Below are positions 1 through 8,596 of a stretch of 64,000 nt of DNA, piece after piece. How positions within the stretch are numbered: position 1 is the first letter of the stretch; every line of letters begins with the position of its first letter. The position numbers and the translations under genes were made by a program. Under the pieces are notes generated by a model. The model ran no database searches. It worked only from the letters and a program-made list of their open reading frames with translations, and was not told where the DNA came from. The stretch lies in the IMG/VR virus record IMGVR_UViG_3300021963_004264, positions 1 to 64,000 of that record; one strand, given 5' to 3'. This stretch comes from a virus.

Positions 1-4
1 GAAG

Positions 5-32
5 TTGACAGAAACCAGAATCCTGTTATAAT
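5..32 (+). promoter_or_regulatory. Early-type sigma-70-like promoter
   Basis: A perfect TTGACA (5-10) and a perfect TATAAT (27-32) are separated by 16 bp, directly upstream of the first gene. This matches the host sigma-70 consensus used by early genes of T4-like phages. Confidence 0.75.
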
Positions 33-79
33 GAACAATGTTAAAATAAATATTAACACACAAAACACTTGAGGAACAT

Positions 80-343
80 ATGGCATATAACAGATCTTTT
101 AATGAAGAAGAACGAGCACGTCTTAAGCGCCTAATTGAAGAAGGCATGCAAGTTACCTATGAGATTGAAACTCTCAAGGAAGGTTTGAGCGATACCGTCA
201 AAGCCATTGCTGAAGAAATGGATATCAAGGCTGCTACACTAAACAAAGCTATCAAAATTGCACACAAGGCAAAGTTCGGTGAAGAGCGTGATAAGTTTGA
301 CGAGCTTGAAACTATCCTAGAAGCTGTCGGTAAGACACTTTAA
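80..343 (+). CDS. dsbA: DsbA-like small dsDNA-binding protein
   Basis: An 87-residue, charged, mostly helical protein. Its size, opening (MAYNRSFNEEE) and C-terminal helical stretch resemble the DsbA protein of T4-like phages, a small double-stranded DNA-binding protein linked to late transcription. No catalytic motif is visible. The start is supported by GAGGA (72-76) just upstream of the ATG. It has its own consensus promoter at 5-32 and sits immediately before the DNA polymerase gene, in keeping with a replication/transcription role. The family assignment is from memory of T4-like homologues and is not proven; a generic small DNA-binding protein is the alternative. Confidence 0.55.
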   Translation: MAYNRSFNEEERARLKRLIEEGMQVTYEIETLKEGLSDTVKAIAEEMDIKAATLNKAIKIAHKAKFGEERDKFDELETILEAVGKTL

Positions 344-404
344 AATTTTAAATATACTTGGTGGTGCGTCAGCCTTAAAATGATGCTTGGAGAAAGATAC
401 ACAC

Positions 405-3086
405 ATGAGTTATGTAGATGCGTTCTACGACAAATCTGCGGATTTGATTCGCGTAGTTGAACGAGTTAGCGGCAAAAGAATACTTGTAGATTACAAGCCT
501 GAATATAATTTTTATATTGCCGATCCACGTGGAAGTCACCGTAGTATTTACGGTGATCCAGTAAGCGAAGTACGATGTAAGAACATCAAAGACTTCCGTA
601 AAAATGTTGCAATTAACAGCCATGTTAAAAAGTTTGAAAGCGACATTAAGCCAATCAACAAAACTATAGCCAAGCATTACGCTGGTGCTGATACGCCTAA
701 ACTGCAAACAGCATTTTTCGATATCGAGGTGGACTTTGATCCAGCTCGTGGTTATGCTGATCCAGAGGAAGCATTCATGCCCATTACTGCTATCGGTGTG
801 TATCTCCAATGGCAAGATGCAATGATTTGTCTTGCTGTACCACCCAAGACTCTTACTTGGGAACAGGCGCAAAGCATCGCTAGTAACATGCCAGAAGTGT
901 TGCTGTTTAAGACAGAAAAAGAAATGCTTGAAGTATTTCTTACTCTTATTGAAGATGCAGACATTCTCAGTGGTTGGAACAGCGAAGGTTATGATATTCC
1001 TTACACGACCAACCGAATCATTAAGACACTAGGTAAGAGTGAGCTACGTAAACTATGCCTGTGGGATCAAATGCCCACAGTGCGTGAATACGAAGCATAC
1101 GGAAGTCAGCGTCAAACTTATGATTTAGTTGGTCGTGTCCACCTAGACTATATGCAGTTATATCGTAAGTATAACTATGAAGAGCGTCACAGTTATCGAC
1201 TAGACTATATCGGTGAGATGGAAATTGGCGAACGTAAGGTTGCGTATGAAGGTTCGTTGGATAGACTTTACAATCACGATTTTGAAAAGTTCTTAGAATA
1301 TAACATTCAAGATACTGTACTACTTAACAAGCTGGATAAGAAACTACAGTTCATTGACCTTGCTAACACTATTGCACACGATAATACTGTGCTGTTGCCT
1401 ACAACAATGGGTGCTGTGGCAACTACTGAGCAAGCTATCATTAACGAAGCCCATCGACGTGGATTTATCGTGCCTGATCGTAATAGAAGCGAGCGCGGCG
1501 ATACGCAAGCCGCAGGTGCATATGTAGCCTTTCCAAAGAAAGGCTATCACGAATGGGTAGGTAGTATGGACATTAACAGTCTATATCCTAGCGTATTCCG
1601 CGCACTAAACATGGCAGCTGAAACTATTGTAGGTCAGTTACGTCCAGACTATACTGATGAAGAAATCAACAATAAAATTAAACTTGAAAAAGCAAGTTTT
1701 GCTGATGCTTGGTTAGGTAAGTTTGGTACCAACGAGTTTGAATTTGTAATTGATAAAGATGTTAATCATACAATGAAGCTGGATATGGAGGATGGTTCTT
1801 CCATTGACGTTACCGGTGCGGATGTTTACAATCTTATTTTCAACAGCGGCCAGCCGTGGAACATCAGTGCTAATGGCACTATCTTTAAAACAGACTTCCA
1901 AGGCATTGTTCCAGGGTTGCTAGAACGCTGGTACAGTGAACGTAAAGAACTACAAGCTAAGAAGAAAGATGCAACAACATCAGAAGAAAAAGCGTTCTGG
2001 GATAAGCGTCAGCTGGTTAAGAAAATTAACTTGAATAGCTTATATGGTGCTATTTTGAATCCGGGCTGTCGTTTCTTCGATAAGCGTATTGGACAGTCAA
2101 CTACACTAACCGGTAGACGTATTACACGATTCATGGCTGGTAAGACAAATGAATTACTTTTAGGTAAATTTGACCACTTAGGTGATTGTATCATTTACGG
2201 TGATACTGACTCTGTGTATTTTACTGCGGTACCTGCATTACCTGAAGGCAGTGAACTTGATCTAGACAGTGCTGTTAAACTGTACGACCATATCAGTGAT
2301 ACAGTAAGTGACGACTTTCCAGAATTCTTAAATAAGGAATTTAATGTTCCTTACGAGAATGGTAAGGTTCTTAAGGCAGGCCGAGAAGTAGTTGGTCGTT
2401 CAGGACTGTTTATTACTAAAAAGCGTTACGCAATCAAGTGTCTTGATATCGAAGGTTATCAACCAGAAGGAGGTAAGCTAAAGATCATGGGCATGGAAAT
2501 TAAGCGCAGTGATACGCCAGAATTTGTACAAGACTTTTTAGAAGAAGTACTCAACGATGCACTAAGCGGTGTGTCTGAAAAGGATGTTATCGATAAGGTT
2601 AAAGGTTTTAAAAAGAATTTCCAAAGTTTAGAATCTTGGAAGAAAGGCATGCCTAAGCGTGTTAATAACCTAACTAACTATACTGAAAAACTTCGTAATA
2701 CCAGAAAAACAGAAAATATGAAGTTGTATAAGTTAGATGCGCTTAAGGAAGAATCTAGCAATAACATGATTCCAGGACATGTAAGAGCAAGTATTAATTG
2801 GAATGATATTAAGAAAGCATTTGGTGACAACTATAGCATGACTATCACAGATGGTATGAAGGTTATCGTTTGTCGCTTAAAAAATAATGCTATGGGTTAT
2901 AGCAGTATTGCATACCCAACTGACGAACTTAATCTACCTCAATGGTTCAAAGATATGCCCTTCGATGACGCTGGCATGGAAGAAGCTGTGTTGGACAAGA
3001 AAATTGAAAACGTTCTAGGACAAATGGGATGGGATTTATCTCAAACAAAAGAAAGTGAAGCACTTCAAGAGTTCTTTACTTTCTAA
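405..3086 (+). CDS. 43: Family B DNA polymerase, T4 gp43 type
   Basis: Replicative DNA polymerase with 3'-5' proofreading, about 893 residues, close to T4 gp43 (898). The exonuclease site is seen as FFDIEVDF (acidic residues about D106 and E108), NSEGYDIPY (Exo II) and YNIQDTVLL (Exo III). Polymerase motif A is SMDINSLYPSV (near residue 389), motif B is KKINLNSLYGAI (near 540) and motif C is YGDTDSVYF (598-606), followed by KKRYAIK. The C-terminus ends LQEFFTF, a plausible sliding-clamp binding tail like the C-terminus of T4 gp43. I chose the ATG at 405, with GGAGA at 389-393 upstream, over an in-frame TTG at 387 that would add six residues. The clamp gene follows. Confidence 0.97.
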   Translation: MSYVDAFYDKSADLIRVVERVSGKRILVDYKPEYNFYIADPRGSHRSIYGDPVSEVRCKNIKDFRKNVAINSHVKKFESDIKPINKTIAKHYAGADTPKLQTAFFDIEVDFDPARGYADPEEAFMPITAIGVYLQWQDAMICLAVPPKTLTWEQAQSIASNMPEVLLFKTEKEMLEVFLTLIEDADILSGWNSEGYDIPYTTNRIIKTLGKSELRKLCLWDQMPTVREYEAYGSQRQTYDLVGRVHLDYMQLYRKYNYEERHSYRLDYIGEMEIGERKVAYEGSLDRLYNHDFEKFLEYNIQDTVLLNKLDKKLQFIDLANTIAHDNTVLLPTTMGAVATTEQAIINEAHRRGFIVPDRNRSERGDTQAAGAYVAFPKKGYHEWVGSMDINSLYPSVFRALNMAAETIVGQLRPDYTDEEINNKIKLEKASFADAWLGKFGTNEFEFVIDKDVNHTMKLDMEDGSSIDVTGADVYNLIFNSGQPWNISANGTIFKTDFQGIVPGLLERWYSERKELQAKKKDATTSEEKAFWDKRQLVKKINLNSLYGAILNPGCRFFDKRIGQSTTLTGRRITRFMAGKTNELLLGKFDHLGDCIIYGDTDSVYFTAVPALPEGSELDLDSAVKLYDHISDTVSDDFPEFLNKEFNVPYENGKVLKAGREVVGRSGLFITKKRYAIKCLDIEGYQPEGGKLKIMGMEIKRSDTPEFVQDFLEEVLNDALSGVSEKDVIDKVKGFKKNFQSLESWKKGMPKRVNNLTNYTEKLRNTRKTENMKLYKLDALKEESSNNMIPGHVRASINWNDIKKAFGDNYSMTITDGMKVIVCRLKNNAMGYSSIAYPTDELNLPQWFKDMPFDDAGMEEAVLDKKIENVLGQMGWDLSQTKESEALQEFFTF

Positions 3087-3105
3087 AAAAATCAAATAAA
3101 AACAC

Positions 3106-3134
3106 TTGACAAATCTAAATAAACTATGTATACT
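3106..3134 (+). promoter_or_regulatory. Sigma-70-like promoter before the clamp gene
   Basis: TTGACA (3106-3111) and TATACT (3129-3134) with a 17-bp spacer lie in the 70-bp gap between the polymerase and clamp genes, 22 bp before the clamp ATG. Confidence 0.75.
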
Positions 3135-3156
3135 ATCATTAACTTAGGAGCATCAT

Positions 3157-3912
3157 ATGGCAAATAATTATATTAAAGACACACTCAAAGACGTTATTAA
3201 ACATACGCACAGTCTGGGTATCTTCGAAATGGTGAAGATTTCCGGCACACTTGAAGAAACAAGAATTGAAACTGTTGACGCAGACAAGACTGTTATCTTT
3301 AAAGGCAAGACAGTTAATCCTGTAGCAGACTTTGTTGATGCTACTGTTGGACTCAGTCGCATGAGCGTACTGGATGGATATTTGAAGTATCCAGGGTTTG
3401 ATGATGAAGCCGCAACTGTAGCTGTTGTTACGCAAAAGCGTAACGAGGTTGACGTTCCGGTTGAGGTTAAGTTTGTTAGTGCTGATGGCACTGATGCAAA
3501 CTATCGCTTTATGCTTGCTGACGTAGTTAATCAGCAACTTAAGGACATTACATTTAAAGGCGCAGAGTTTGATATTAATATTGTACCTACTGCAAAGAAT
3601 CTAAAGGACCTGGGCTACTTTAATAGTGTACTAGGTGCATATGAATCTACATTTATGCCAAAGACAGAAGGCAATAAATTGTTTTTCCATATTGGCGACG
3701 GTGTTAGCGATCGTACAAAGATCCTTATTGCTGAAGGAGTTGACGGAGAAACTAAGAACGAATTCCGTTGGCCACTGGATATTGTACTTAAGATTTTGCG
3801 TTTAGGTGATAATGCAAATGTTGTACTCAGCATTAACAATAAAGGTCTACTTCAAATTAAAGTTGATAGCGGTATCAGCGAATACACATATCTACTTCCG
3901 GCTAAAGGTTAA
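3157..3912 (+). CDS. 45: Sliding clamp, T4 gp45-like
   Basis: A 251-residue protein read as the DNA polymerase processivity clamp, slightly longer than T4 gp45 (228). Support comes from its place right after the polymerase gene, the all-beta composition with alternating hydrophobic strands, and the segment VLDGYLKYPGF, which resembles the LNGFLGILSL region of gp45. The C-terminal half (KILIAEG, then NEFRWPLDIVLKILRLGDNANVVLSINNKG, split here as NEFRWPLDIVLKI and LRLGDNANVV) looks like the second clamp subdomain. AGGAG at 3145-3149 sets the ATG, and it has its own promoter at 3106-3134. The clamp-loader genes (44/62) are not in the window. Confidence 0.8.
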   Translation: MANNYIKDTLKDVIKHTHSLGIFEMVKISGTLEETRIETVDADKTVIFKGKTVNPVADFVDATVGLSRMSVLDGYLKYPGFDDEAATVAVVTQKRNEVDVPVEVKFVSADGTDANYRFMLADVVNQQLKDITFKGAEFDINIVPTAKNLKDLGYFNSVLGAYESTFMPKTEGNKLFFHIGDGVSDRTKILIAEGVDGETKNEFRWPLDIVLKILRLGDNANVVLSINNKGLLQIKVDSGISEYTYLLPAKG

Positions 3913-3915
3913 TTA

Positions 3916-5481
3916 ATGAAAGACTTAGGAAAACGTCAAAGCGACTATGCGGTATACTTACCTGCTATCAGTAGCTTTTATACAAAACAGCTACACAAGT
4001 TACTATCTAACCCTTCCGACTGGAGAACTCCGCCAGGATTTGAAAGAGGTAATGCCGGTCTAGACTTTTTAGATCCGAGTGTCGGATATTATCATTATCC
4101 ATATGGACTATACTCAGCAGGCCATGCTCATCTAGATCCTGCTAAGAGCGATGCCGAAGAACCTATGGTTCAAAAGCGTAACAGAGGAATTACAACTGTA
4201 CTAGGTGACTCTGGCGGTTTCCAGGTTGCTAAAGGCGTACTAAAACTAGACTGGACTAATGCTAAAGATCCAAATGATCCTAGCAGAATTGAATTATGTG
4301 AAAAGATTCTTCGTTGGCTCGAACATACGTCCGATTGGGCTATGACGCTAGATATCCCAGGCTTTGCGGCTGTTCCACCTTTTAGTAAAAAGACAGGACT
4401 AACTAAGATTCAAGACACTATTGATATCAGTTTACTTAACTTAGATTACTTTGTACGCAATCGTGTACCAGGTGCTACTAAGTTTTTAAATGTTCTTTCT
4501 GGTACCGATCAAAAGAGCGCCGATGACTGGTACGAAAGTGTTAAACATTTTAGTGACCCTAAATTTGTTGCTACTGCCTATGGTGACGCTAATCGCACAC
4601 TGGAAGGTTATGCGTTTGCTGGTATTAACATGCGTAACATGCCTATCGCACTAAAGCGTTTACTTAAACTACGTGAAGATGGTTTGCTTGAAGGCAAAGG
4701 GTGGATTCACTTCCTTGGTACAGGTAAACTTAATTGGGCTTGTTATCTAACTAGTATCCAACGTATGCTACGTAAGCACGATAGTCCAAATATTACACTT
4801 AGCTTTGATGCTGCCAGTCCATTCGTTAATACAGCGTATGGTCAAACATACGCATACAACTATTTTTCTCCTAAGAGATTTGGTTATTTTATGGATCGCG
4901 CTTTTGATAATCAAAAGCTAAAAGGTAGTACAATGCCTATGCCATTTAACAGTCCTATTATGGAGCGTCTAGTTGCAGGTGATCTTTGCTGTATGGAAGA
5001 GGGTGACTTGGATCGTAACGGCAAACCTAAGGGTAAAGATAGTACAAGTTGGGACACACAGAGTTATCTCTACTATATGTCTCACAGCGTTTACAATCAT
5101 ATTACTGCCGTTCAAGAAGCCAATCGATTGGCTGATATTGAAAAGTTTAGAGCACCTGTTCACTACAGTGATTGGATCAATGACAAAACAAGTAAAGGAA
5201 CAAACGAGTTTAGTCCTTATGTTCCTTACAGTGTTGTTTACTTTGATAGCTTTGTAAAAGAAGTACTAGATCCAGCATGTCCGAATCCTTATGAACTTAT
5301 TGACAAGTACAGTAAATTCTTAGAAGAGATCAGTTTTGGTAGCTTTGCTTCCGAGACACATCTAGATGTTAGTTTCTTTGAAGAATCTACTACATCGGTG
5401 CATGACGAATCTGTCAGTCGTGAAGACGAAATGATGGATCCTGCTATGTCTGGTGATTTCGATCCGGAGTCGTTAAATTGA
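3916..5481 (+). CDS. dpdA: TGT-like DNA guanine transglycosylase, DpdA-type
   Basis: A 521-residue protein of the tRNA-guanine transglycosylase superfamily. GDSGGFQ (97-103) matches the TGT motif carrying the first catalytic aspartate (D98 here), and LSFDAASPF places a second aspartate (D298) where TGT has its nucleophile. FAGINMRNMP and HFLGTG correspond to strands of the TIM barrel. It is longer than bacterial TGT (about 375 residues) and I do not see the usual CxCxxC...H zinc site, as is common in DpdA proteins, which exchange guanine in DNA for a 7-deazaguanine. FolE and QueE in the same gene series support DNA rather than tRNA modification; that is inference. It begins 3 bp after the clamp gene and overlaps the next gene by 4 bp. 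The C-terminal 40 residues are acidic. Confidence 0.8.
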   Translation: MKDLGKRQSDYAVYLPAISSFYTKQLHKLLSNPSDWRTPPGFERGNAGLDFLDPSVGYYHYPYGLYSAGHAHLDPAKSDAEEPMVQKRNRGITTVLGDSGGFQVAKGVLKLDWTNAKDPNDPSRIELCEKILRWLEHTSDWAMTLDIPGFAAVPPFSKKTGLTKIQDTIDISLLNLDYFVRNRVPGATKFLNVLSGTDQKSADDWYESVKHFSDPKFVATAYGDANRTLEGYAFAGINMRNMPIALKRLLKLREDGLLEGKGWIHFLGTGKLNWACYLTSIQRMLRKHDSPNITLSFDAASPFVNTAYGQTYAYNYFSPKRFGYFMDRAFDNQKLKGSTMPMPFNSPIMERLVAGDLCCMEEGDLDRNGKPKGKDSTSWDTQSYLYYMSHSVYNHITAVQEANRLADIEKFRAPVHYSDWINDKTSKGTNEFSPYVPYSVVYFDSFVKEVLDPACPNPYELIDKYSKFLEEISFGSFASETHLDVSFFEESTTSVHDESVSREDEMMDPAMSGDFDPESLN

Positions 5482-6359
5482 AAGCACTTATAGTAGGTTT
5501 AGGTTTTGGGCAAGCAGTTTATAAACCTATACTTTCTAAACTTGGTTATGAAATTTGCACTGTTGATTTAAAAGACGGTGCAAATTACACTAATGTTGAT
5601 CATGCAGTTAGAGATCACGGCAAGTTTGATATAGTGCATATTTGTACGCCCAACTACACACACGAAAATCTTGCAAGACAAGTTGCTCCATATGCCGATA
5701 TAATTTTTGTTGAAAAGCCTGGAGTTATTAATCATACTGCCTGGCATAATCTTATTAAAGATTTTGACGCTAGGTTTATGATGGTTAAAAACAACCAATA
5801 TAGAGCAGAAATTGACGAGTTTAAACGACTTGCTAAAGAAAGCAATGCTGTAAACATTCGTTGGGATAGTAAAAATAGAATTCCACAACCGGGCAGTTGG
5901 TTCACAACAAAAAATTTAGCATTTGGCGGTGTGAGTAGGGATCTTATCCCTCATATGTTAAGCTATTTCACAGCATTAACAGACTATATTGCATCTACAA
6001 AAAACTATGTACTTGCACATCAACAATATACCTTAAGTGATATCGGTGATACAGACTATGGTGTTGTTAATAAGGACGGAATTTATAATGTAGATGACTT
6101 TTGTTCATTTGAATTTGTTGATACTGAAAATACAAATTGGACGCTTACAGCAAATTGGAAAAATAATAAAGAAGATGATAGTAGTATTTCTTTTCACTTA
6201 AAAGATGGAAATATTTTAAAGTTTAATCTAGGTTTGTGTCCTGAAGAAGCATACGAAAAAATGATTAAGACTGCTGTCGAACACCTAAATAATGATAAAT
6301 TCTGGAAGTCACAATATGAACAAGATATGTGGATCCATAGACAAATTGAACAAATATGA
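5478..6359 (+). CDS. Gfo/Idh/MocA-family NAD(P) oxidoreductase
   Basis: A 293-residue Rossmann-fold oxidoreductase. The N-terminal nucleotide-binding turn is VGLGFG (6-11), and the family signatures CTPN (56-59) and VEKPG (78-82) are clear. Members oxidise or reduce sugars, often nucleotide-linked, with NAD(P). A C-terminal alpha/beta domain follows, ending at the usual length for a short member. It is coupled by 4-bp overlaps to the TGT-like gene before and to the zinc dehydrogenase-like gene after. I infer a role in sugar-nucleotide metabolism together with the later epimerase and glycosyltransferases. The substrate cannot be read from sequence. Confidence 0.85.
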   Translation: MKALIVGLGFGQAVYKPILSKLGYEICTVDLKDGANYTNVDHAVRDHGKFDIVHICTPNYTHENLARQVAPYADIIFVEKPGVINHTAWHNLIKDFDARFMMVKNNQYRAEIDEFKRLAKESNAVNIRWDSKNRIPQPGSWFTTKNLAFGGVSRDLIPHMLSYFTALTDYIASTKNYVLAHQQYTLSDIGDTDYGVVNKDGIYNVDDFCSFEFVDTENTNWTLTANWKNNKEDDSSISFHLKDGNILKFNLGLCPEEAYEKMIKTAVEHLNNDKFWKSQYEQDMWIHRQIEQI

Positions 6360-7255
6360 TAGTTAAATGCTTACAAACTAACGGACAGGGCTACTTTGAA
6401 GAGGTAGAATACAGAAAACCGAAACTTAATGAATACGAGATTGAGGTCAAAGCACTAATGACTGGCGTATGTCGCAGTGACATTGACATGATGCAAGGTA
6501 ACTTTGGTCCACTACCTTTACACATGCAAGGTCATGAAGGCCTTGGGGTTGTAACCAAAGTAGGTAGTGGCATTGGCACAACACAAGTCGGCGACTTTGT
6601 TGCTACACGTGGCGAGCCTGCATATGCAGATTTTTACAATGTGCGTGTCAATGAATATGTCACTATTCCCGAAGTACACCCTAAGTATATCATCGAGCCA
6701 GTAGCTTGTGGTATTAATATTGTCGACCAAGCAATCAATGAAATCAAAAGTAGACAAGGTGTGGACAGTAATTTGTTAATTATTGGCAGCGGATTTTTAG
6801 CATGGGTTGCATACCATAAACTTATTTTATCAAATTTAAAATTTATTATCGATGTGTTAGGTACAAGCAACCAAGAGTTATGGGGAGATAATTTGTTGTT
6901 ACACACAACTTCCTCATATGATGTTGTTATTGATTTATCAGGCAAATATGAATTAGGAACCGAAATTAATCTCAATAACAATGCATTAATCATCGACGGA
7001 GTCGGAAAAGCGATTTCTAAAAATGAAGCACAAGCGCAGTTGTGGAAGGCATGTACTACAATAAGACCAAGTCCTCGCAGTCACGGATTTCATCAATGCA
7101 TGGAAGATGCTGTTTGGATGATTGAAAACAATCATATTAATGTTGACAGTTTCTGGACAAAAGGTTATAATAGAAAAACCGAATGGCAGCAAGCATTTGC
7201 TGACGGAATTAATCGCCCGCAGGGCTATAGTAGAGGCTATATTAAATGGGACTAA
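6356..7255 (+). CDS. Zinc-dependent alcohol/polyol dehydrogenase-like protein (MDR)
   Basis: A 299-residue medium-chain dehydrogenase/reductase-like protein. The catalytic-zinc signatures are present: GVCRSD (C39, D42) and GHEGLG (H60, E61), followed by VGDFVATRG. The four-cysteine loop that binds structural zinc in many MDRs is absent. The Rossmann half begins LIIGSGFLAW and is compact, so the protein is shorter than the usual 340-350 residues. It overlaps the preceding oxidoreductase by 4 bp and the next gene by 10 bp. With its neighbour it could form a two-step sugar or polyol redox route; this is inference from adjacency. Confidence 0.75.
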   Translation: MIVKCLQTNGQGYFEEVEYRKPKLNEYEIEVKALMTGVCRSDIDMMQGNFGPLPLHMQGHEGLGVVTKVGSGIGTTQVGDFVATRGEPAYADFYNVRVNEYVTIPEVHPKYIIEPVACGINIVDQAINEIKSRQGVDSNLLIIGSGFLAWVAYHKLILSNLKFIIDVLGTSNQELWGDNLLLHTTSSYDVVIDLSGKYELGTEINLNNNALIIDGVGKAISKNEAQAQLWKACTTIRPSPRSHGFHQCMEDAVWMIENNHINVDSFWTKGYNRKTEWQQAFADGINRPQGYSRGYIKWD

Positions 7256-7773
7256 ATACTGAAGAAAGACAAAACATAGTTTATTTTACAGGCTACGAAG
7301 TTGAGCATACTGTATGCCATGGTATGTTTACGCTCTTTGTTGTTGGTACTCCGCCTTTAGAAGAAATCCTTACAGAGGCTAGAAAACATAATGTACAGCA
7401 AATTTATTTTGGTACTAGCCAAAGTTTCAACCCAACAAACGATGATTGGGATGAATGGGACGAAGTTATTACTGGATGCCTAAAAGAAAAGTTTTGGGTC
7501 ACTTTAGATTTTGATGTTGATTATGCTAATCATCCCTGGTTTCATGACAGCGGTTGGTGCGAACATGATAAATTTGTTCCTATGATTAGTGTGAAGATAC
7601 CATATATTAAATTGTTCAATTATAATACAACCGTAAAGATTGACGATAGAACTTGGGGATTCAGTAACCCGGGTGTATGGACACATCAATTAAATGAGTT
7701 AATGACCAAGGACAAATATACATATTGGGATCAATACACCGAAGATACCGATATTAATACAGAAAATGATTGA
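7246..7773 (+). CDS. Hypothetical protein, possibly conserved in marine T4-like phages
   Basis: A 175-residue soluble protein I cannot assign. It opens with NIVYFTGYEVEHTVCHGMFTL and is rich in aromatic and acidic residues, with the acidic stretch DDWDEWDE in the middle. I have an impression of similar FTGYEVEHT openings in other marine T4-like phages but cannot confirm it. The ATG lies inside the end of the dehydrogenase gene (10-bp overlap), so it is translationally coupled. A new promoter-like sequence begins at its end (7770). Confidence 0.7.
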   Translation: MGLNTEERQNIVYFTGYEVEHTVCHGMFTLFVVGTPPLEEILTEARKHNVQQIYFGTSQSFNPTNDDWDEWDEVITGCLKEKFWVTLDFDVDYANHPWFHDSGWCEHDKFVPMISVKIPYIKLFNYNTTVKIDDRTWGFSNPGVWTHQLNELMTKDKYTYWDQYTEDTDINTEND

Positions 7774-7796
7774 CAACCCAGGAGTTATAGTATACT
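7770..7796 (+). promoter_or_regulatory. Probable sigma-70-like promoter
   Basis: TTGACA (7770-7775) overlaps the end of the previous gene and TATACT lies at 7791-7796. The spacer is 15 bp, shorter than ideal. The site precedes a run of small genes starting at 7807. Confidence 0.5.
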
Positions 7797-7806
7797 ATAA
7801 ACTAGT

Positions 7807-7989
7807 ATGAATATAAAATTAGAATGTGACGATGACGGAGTGGTAGTAAGCACTACACTAAAGATTGATAGCTTGGAAACTGAACAAGAACTACAAGAAG
7901 TTTTTATGAAGTTTATTAAATTCATTCGCAAGTGTGGTGCTAAGTTTCCAGAAGAGTTAGATCAGATTGAAAAGGAGTTTAACAAATGA
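7807..7989 (+). CDS. Hypothetical small acidic protein
   Basis: Sixty residues, acidic, with a predicted helix in the second half (ELQEVFMKFIKFIRK). No motif was recognised. No strong ribosome-binding site precedes the ATG. It overlaps the next gene by 4 bp (ATGA), so the three genes 7807-8548 form a coupled set downstream of the promoter at 7770. Confidence 0.6.
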   Translation: MNIKLECDDDGVVVSTTLKIDSLETEQELQEVFMKFIKFIRKCGAKFPEELDQIEKEFNK

Positions 7990-8177
7990 CCTTATACGAA
8001 GTAGCAACAGCAATTGCAGTGTGTATATTTTGTATTGTGCTAATTTGGTTTATTATTGAATCAAACCAGTATATTTCAGAACGTAATCGCTTAAGAAAAG
8101 AAACAGGTAAGTATTACGAACACGATATTCACGAAGAGCTGTTAAAGCGAGCAAAAGAAAACAAGGAAAATAAATGA
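7986..8177 (+). CDS. Small single-pass membrane protein
   Basis: Sixty-three residues with one clear membrane segment at about 7-27 (ATAIAVCIFCIVLIWFII), followed by a charged, lysine-rich tail that by the positive-inside rule should be cytoplasmic. Function unknown. It is coupled by 4-bp overlaps to both neighbours. Confidence 0.65.
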   Translation: MTLYEVATAIAVCIFCIVLIWFIIESNQYISERNRLRKETGKYYEHDIHEELLKRAKENKENK

Positions 8178-8548
8178 AAACTATTTGGGTTACATTCCAA
8201 AAAGAAGGCATCCATATGTATCCAGGTGCCGATACTGATCCTAAGTTAGCCACAGGCGGCTGGGATGATGTAAGTTTTCTAGGTGTGCCGCACAGGCACA
8301 TTTTCCATTTTAAAGTCTGGATTGAAGTATTCCACGATGACCGAGACATTGAATTTATTCAGTTCAAGCGTTGGCTAGAACGCCAGTACAGCGAAGGCGT
8401 GCTTGAATTGAATCATAAGAGTTGCGAGATGATCGCAGAAGATTTAGCAGTGGAGATTACTAAGAAGTATCCTAACCGCTGGCTAAAGATTTCTGTAGCC
8501 GAAGATAATGAAAACGGCTGCGAAATTGATTTTCCTGTCAAGCAATAA
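8174..8548 (+). CDS. Divergent QueD/6-pyruvoyltetrahydropterin synthase-like T-fold protein (candidate)
   Basis: A 124-residue protein, the size of QueD. I align it to QueD by motif. FQKEGIH (8-14) corresponds to the N-terminal FSAAH histidine and PHRH (H40, H42) to the HGH pair, giving a possible three-histidine zinc site. LNHKSCEMIAEDL (79-91) fits the DH...PTxENxA segment, with H81 at the catalytic histidine. VAED (E110) fits the glutamate near the C-terminus that binds the pterin. The catalytic cysteine that normally lies four residues before HGH is missing. QueD makes carboxytetrahydropterin, the step between FolE (12262) and QueE (13598), both encoded here, so context supports the reading. 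It remains a motif-level inference; a non-catalytic T-fold relative is possible. Confidence 0.5.
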   Translation: MKTIWVTFQKEGIHMYPGADTDPKLATGGWDDVSFLGVPHRHIFHFKVWIEVFHDDRDIEFIQFKRWLERQYSEGVLELNHKSCEMIAEDLAVEITKKYPNRWLKISVAEDNENGCEIDFPVKQ

Positions 8549-8550
8549 GA

Positions 8551-8578
8551 TTGACAGGTAGATGGTCCAATATATTTT
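8551..8578 (+). promoter_or_regulatory. Weak promoter candidate before the H1-like gene
   Basis: TTGACA at 8551-8556 lies in a 48-bp gap. The -10 is unclear: TATATT at 8571 gives a 14-bp spacer and TATTTT at 8573 gives 16 bp. A good ribosome-binding site (TAGGAG) follows. Confidence 0.4.
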
Positions 8579-8596
8579 AAATAATAGGAGAAAAAC

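Noticed and set aside
387-404. Longer DNA polymerase start at TTG 387
   Set aside because: ATG at 405 has a better-placed GGAGA and the six extra residues do not resemble family N-termini.
375-872. Open frame on the minus strand inside the polymerase gene
   Set aside because: It lies entirely under the gp43 coding region, has no ribosome-binding site, and is rich in rare cysteine/histidine runs typical of a shadow frame.
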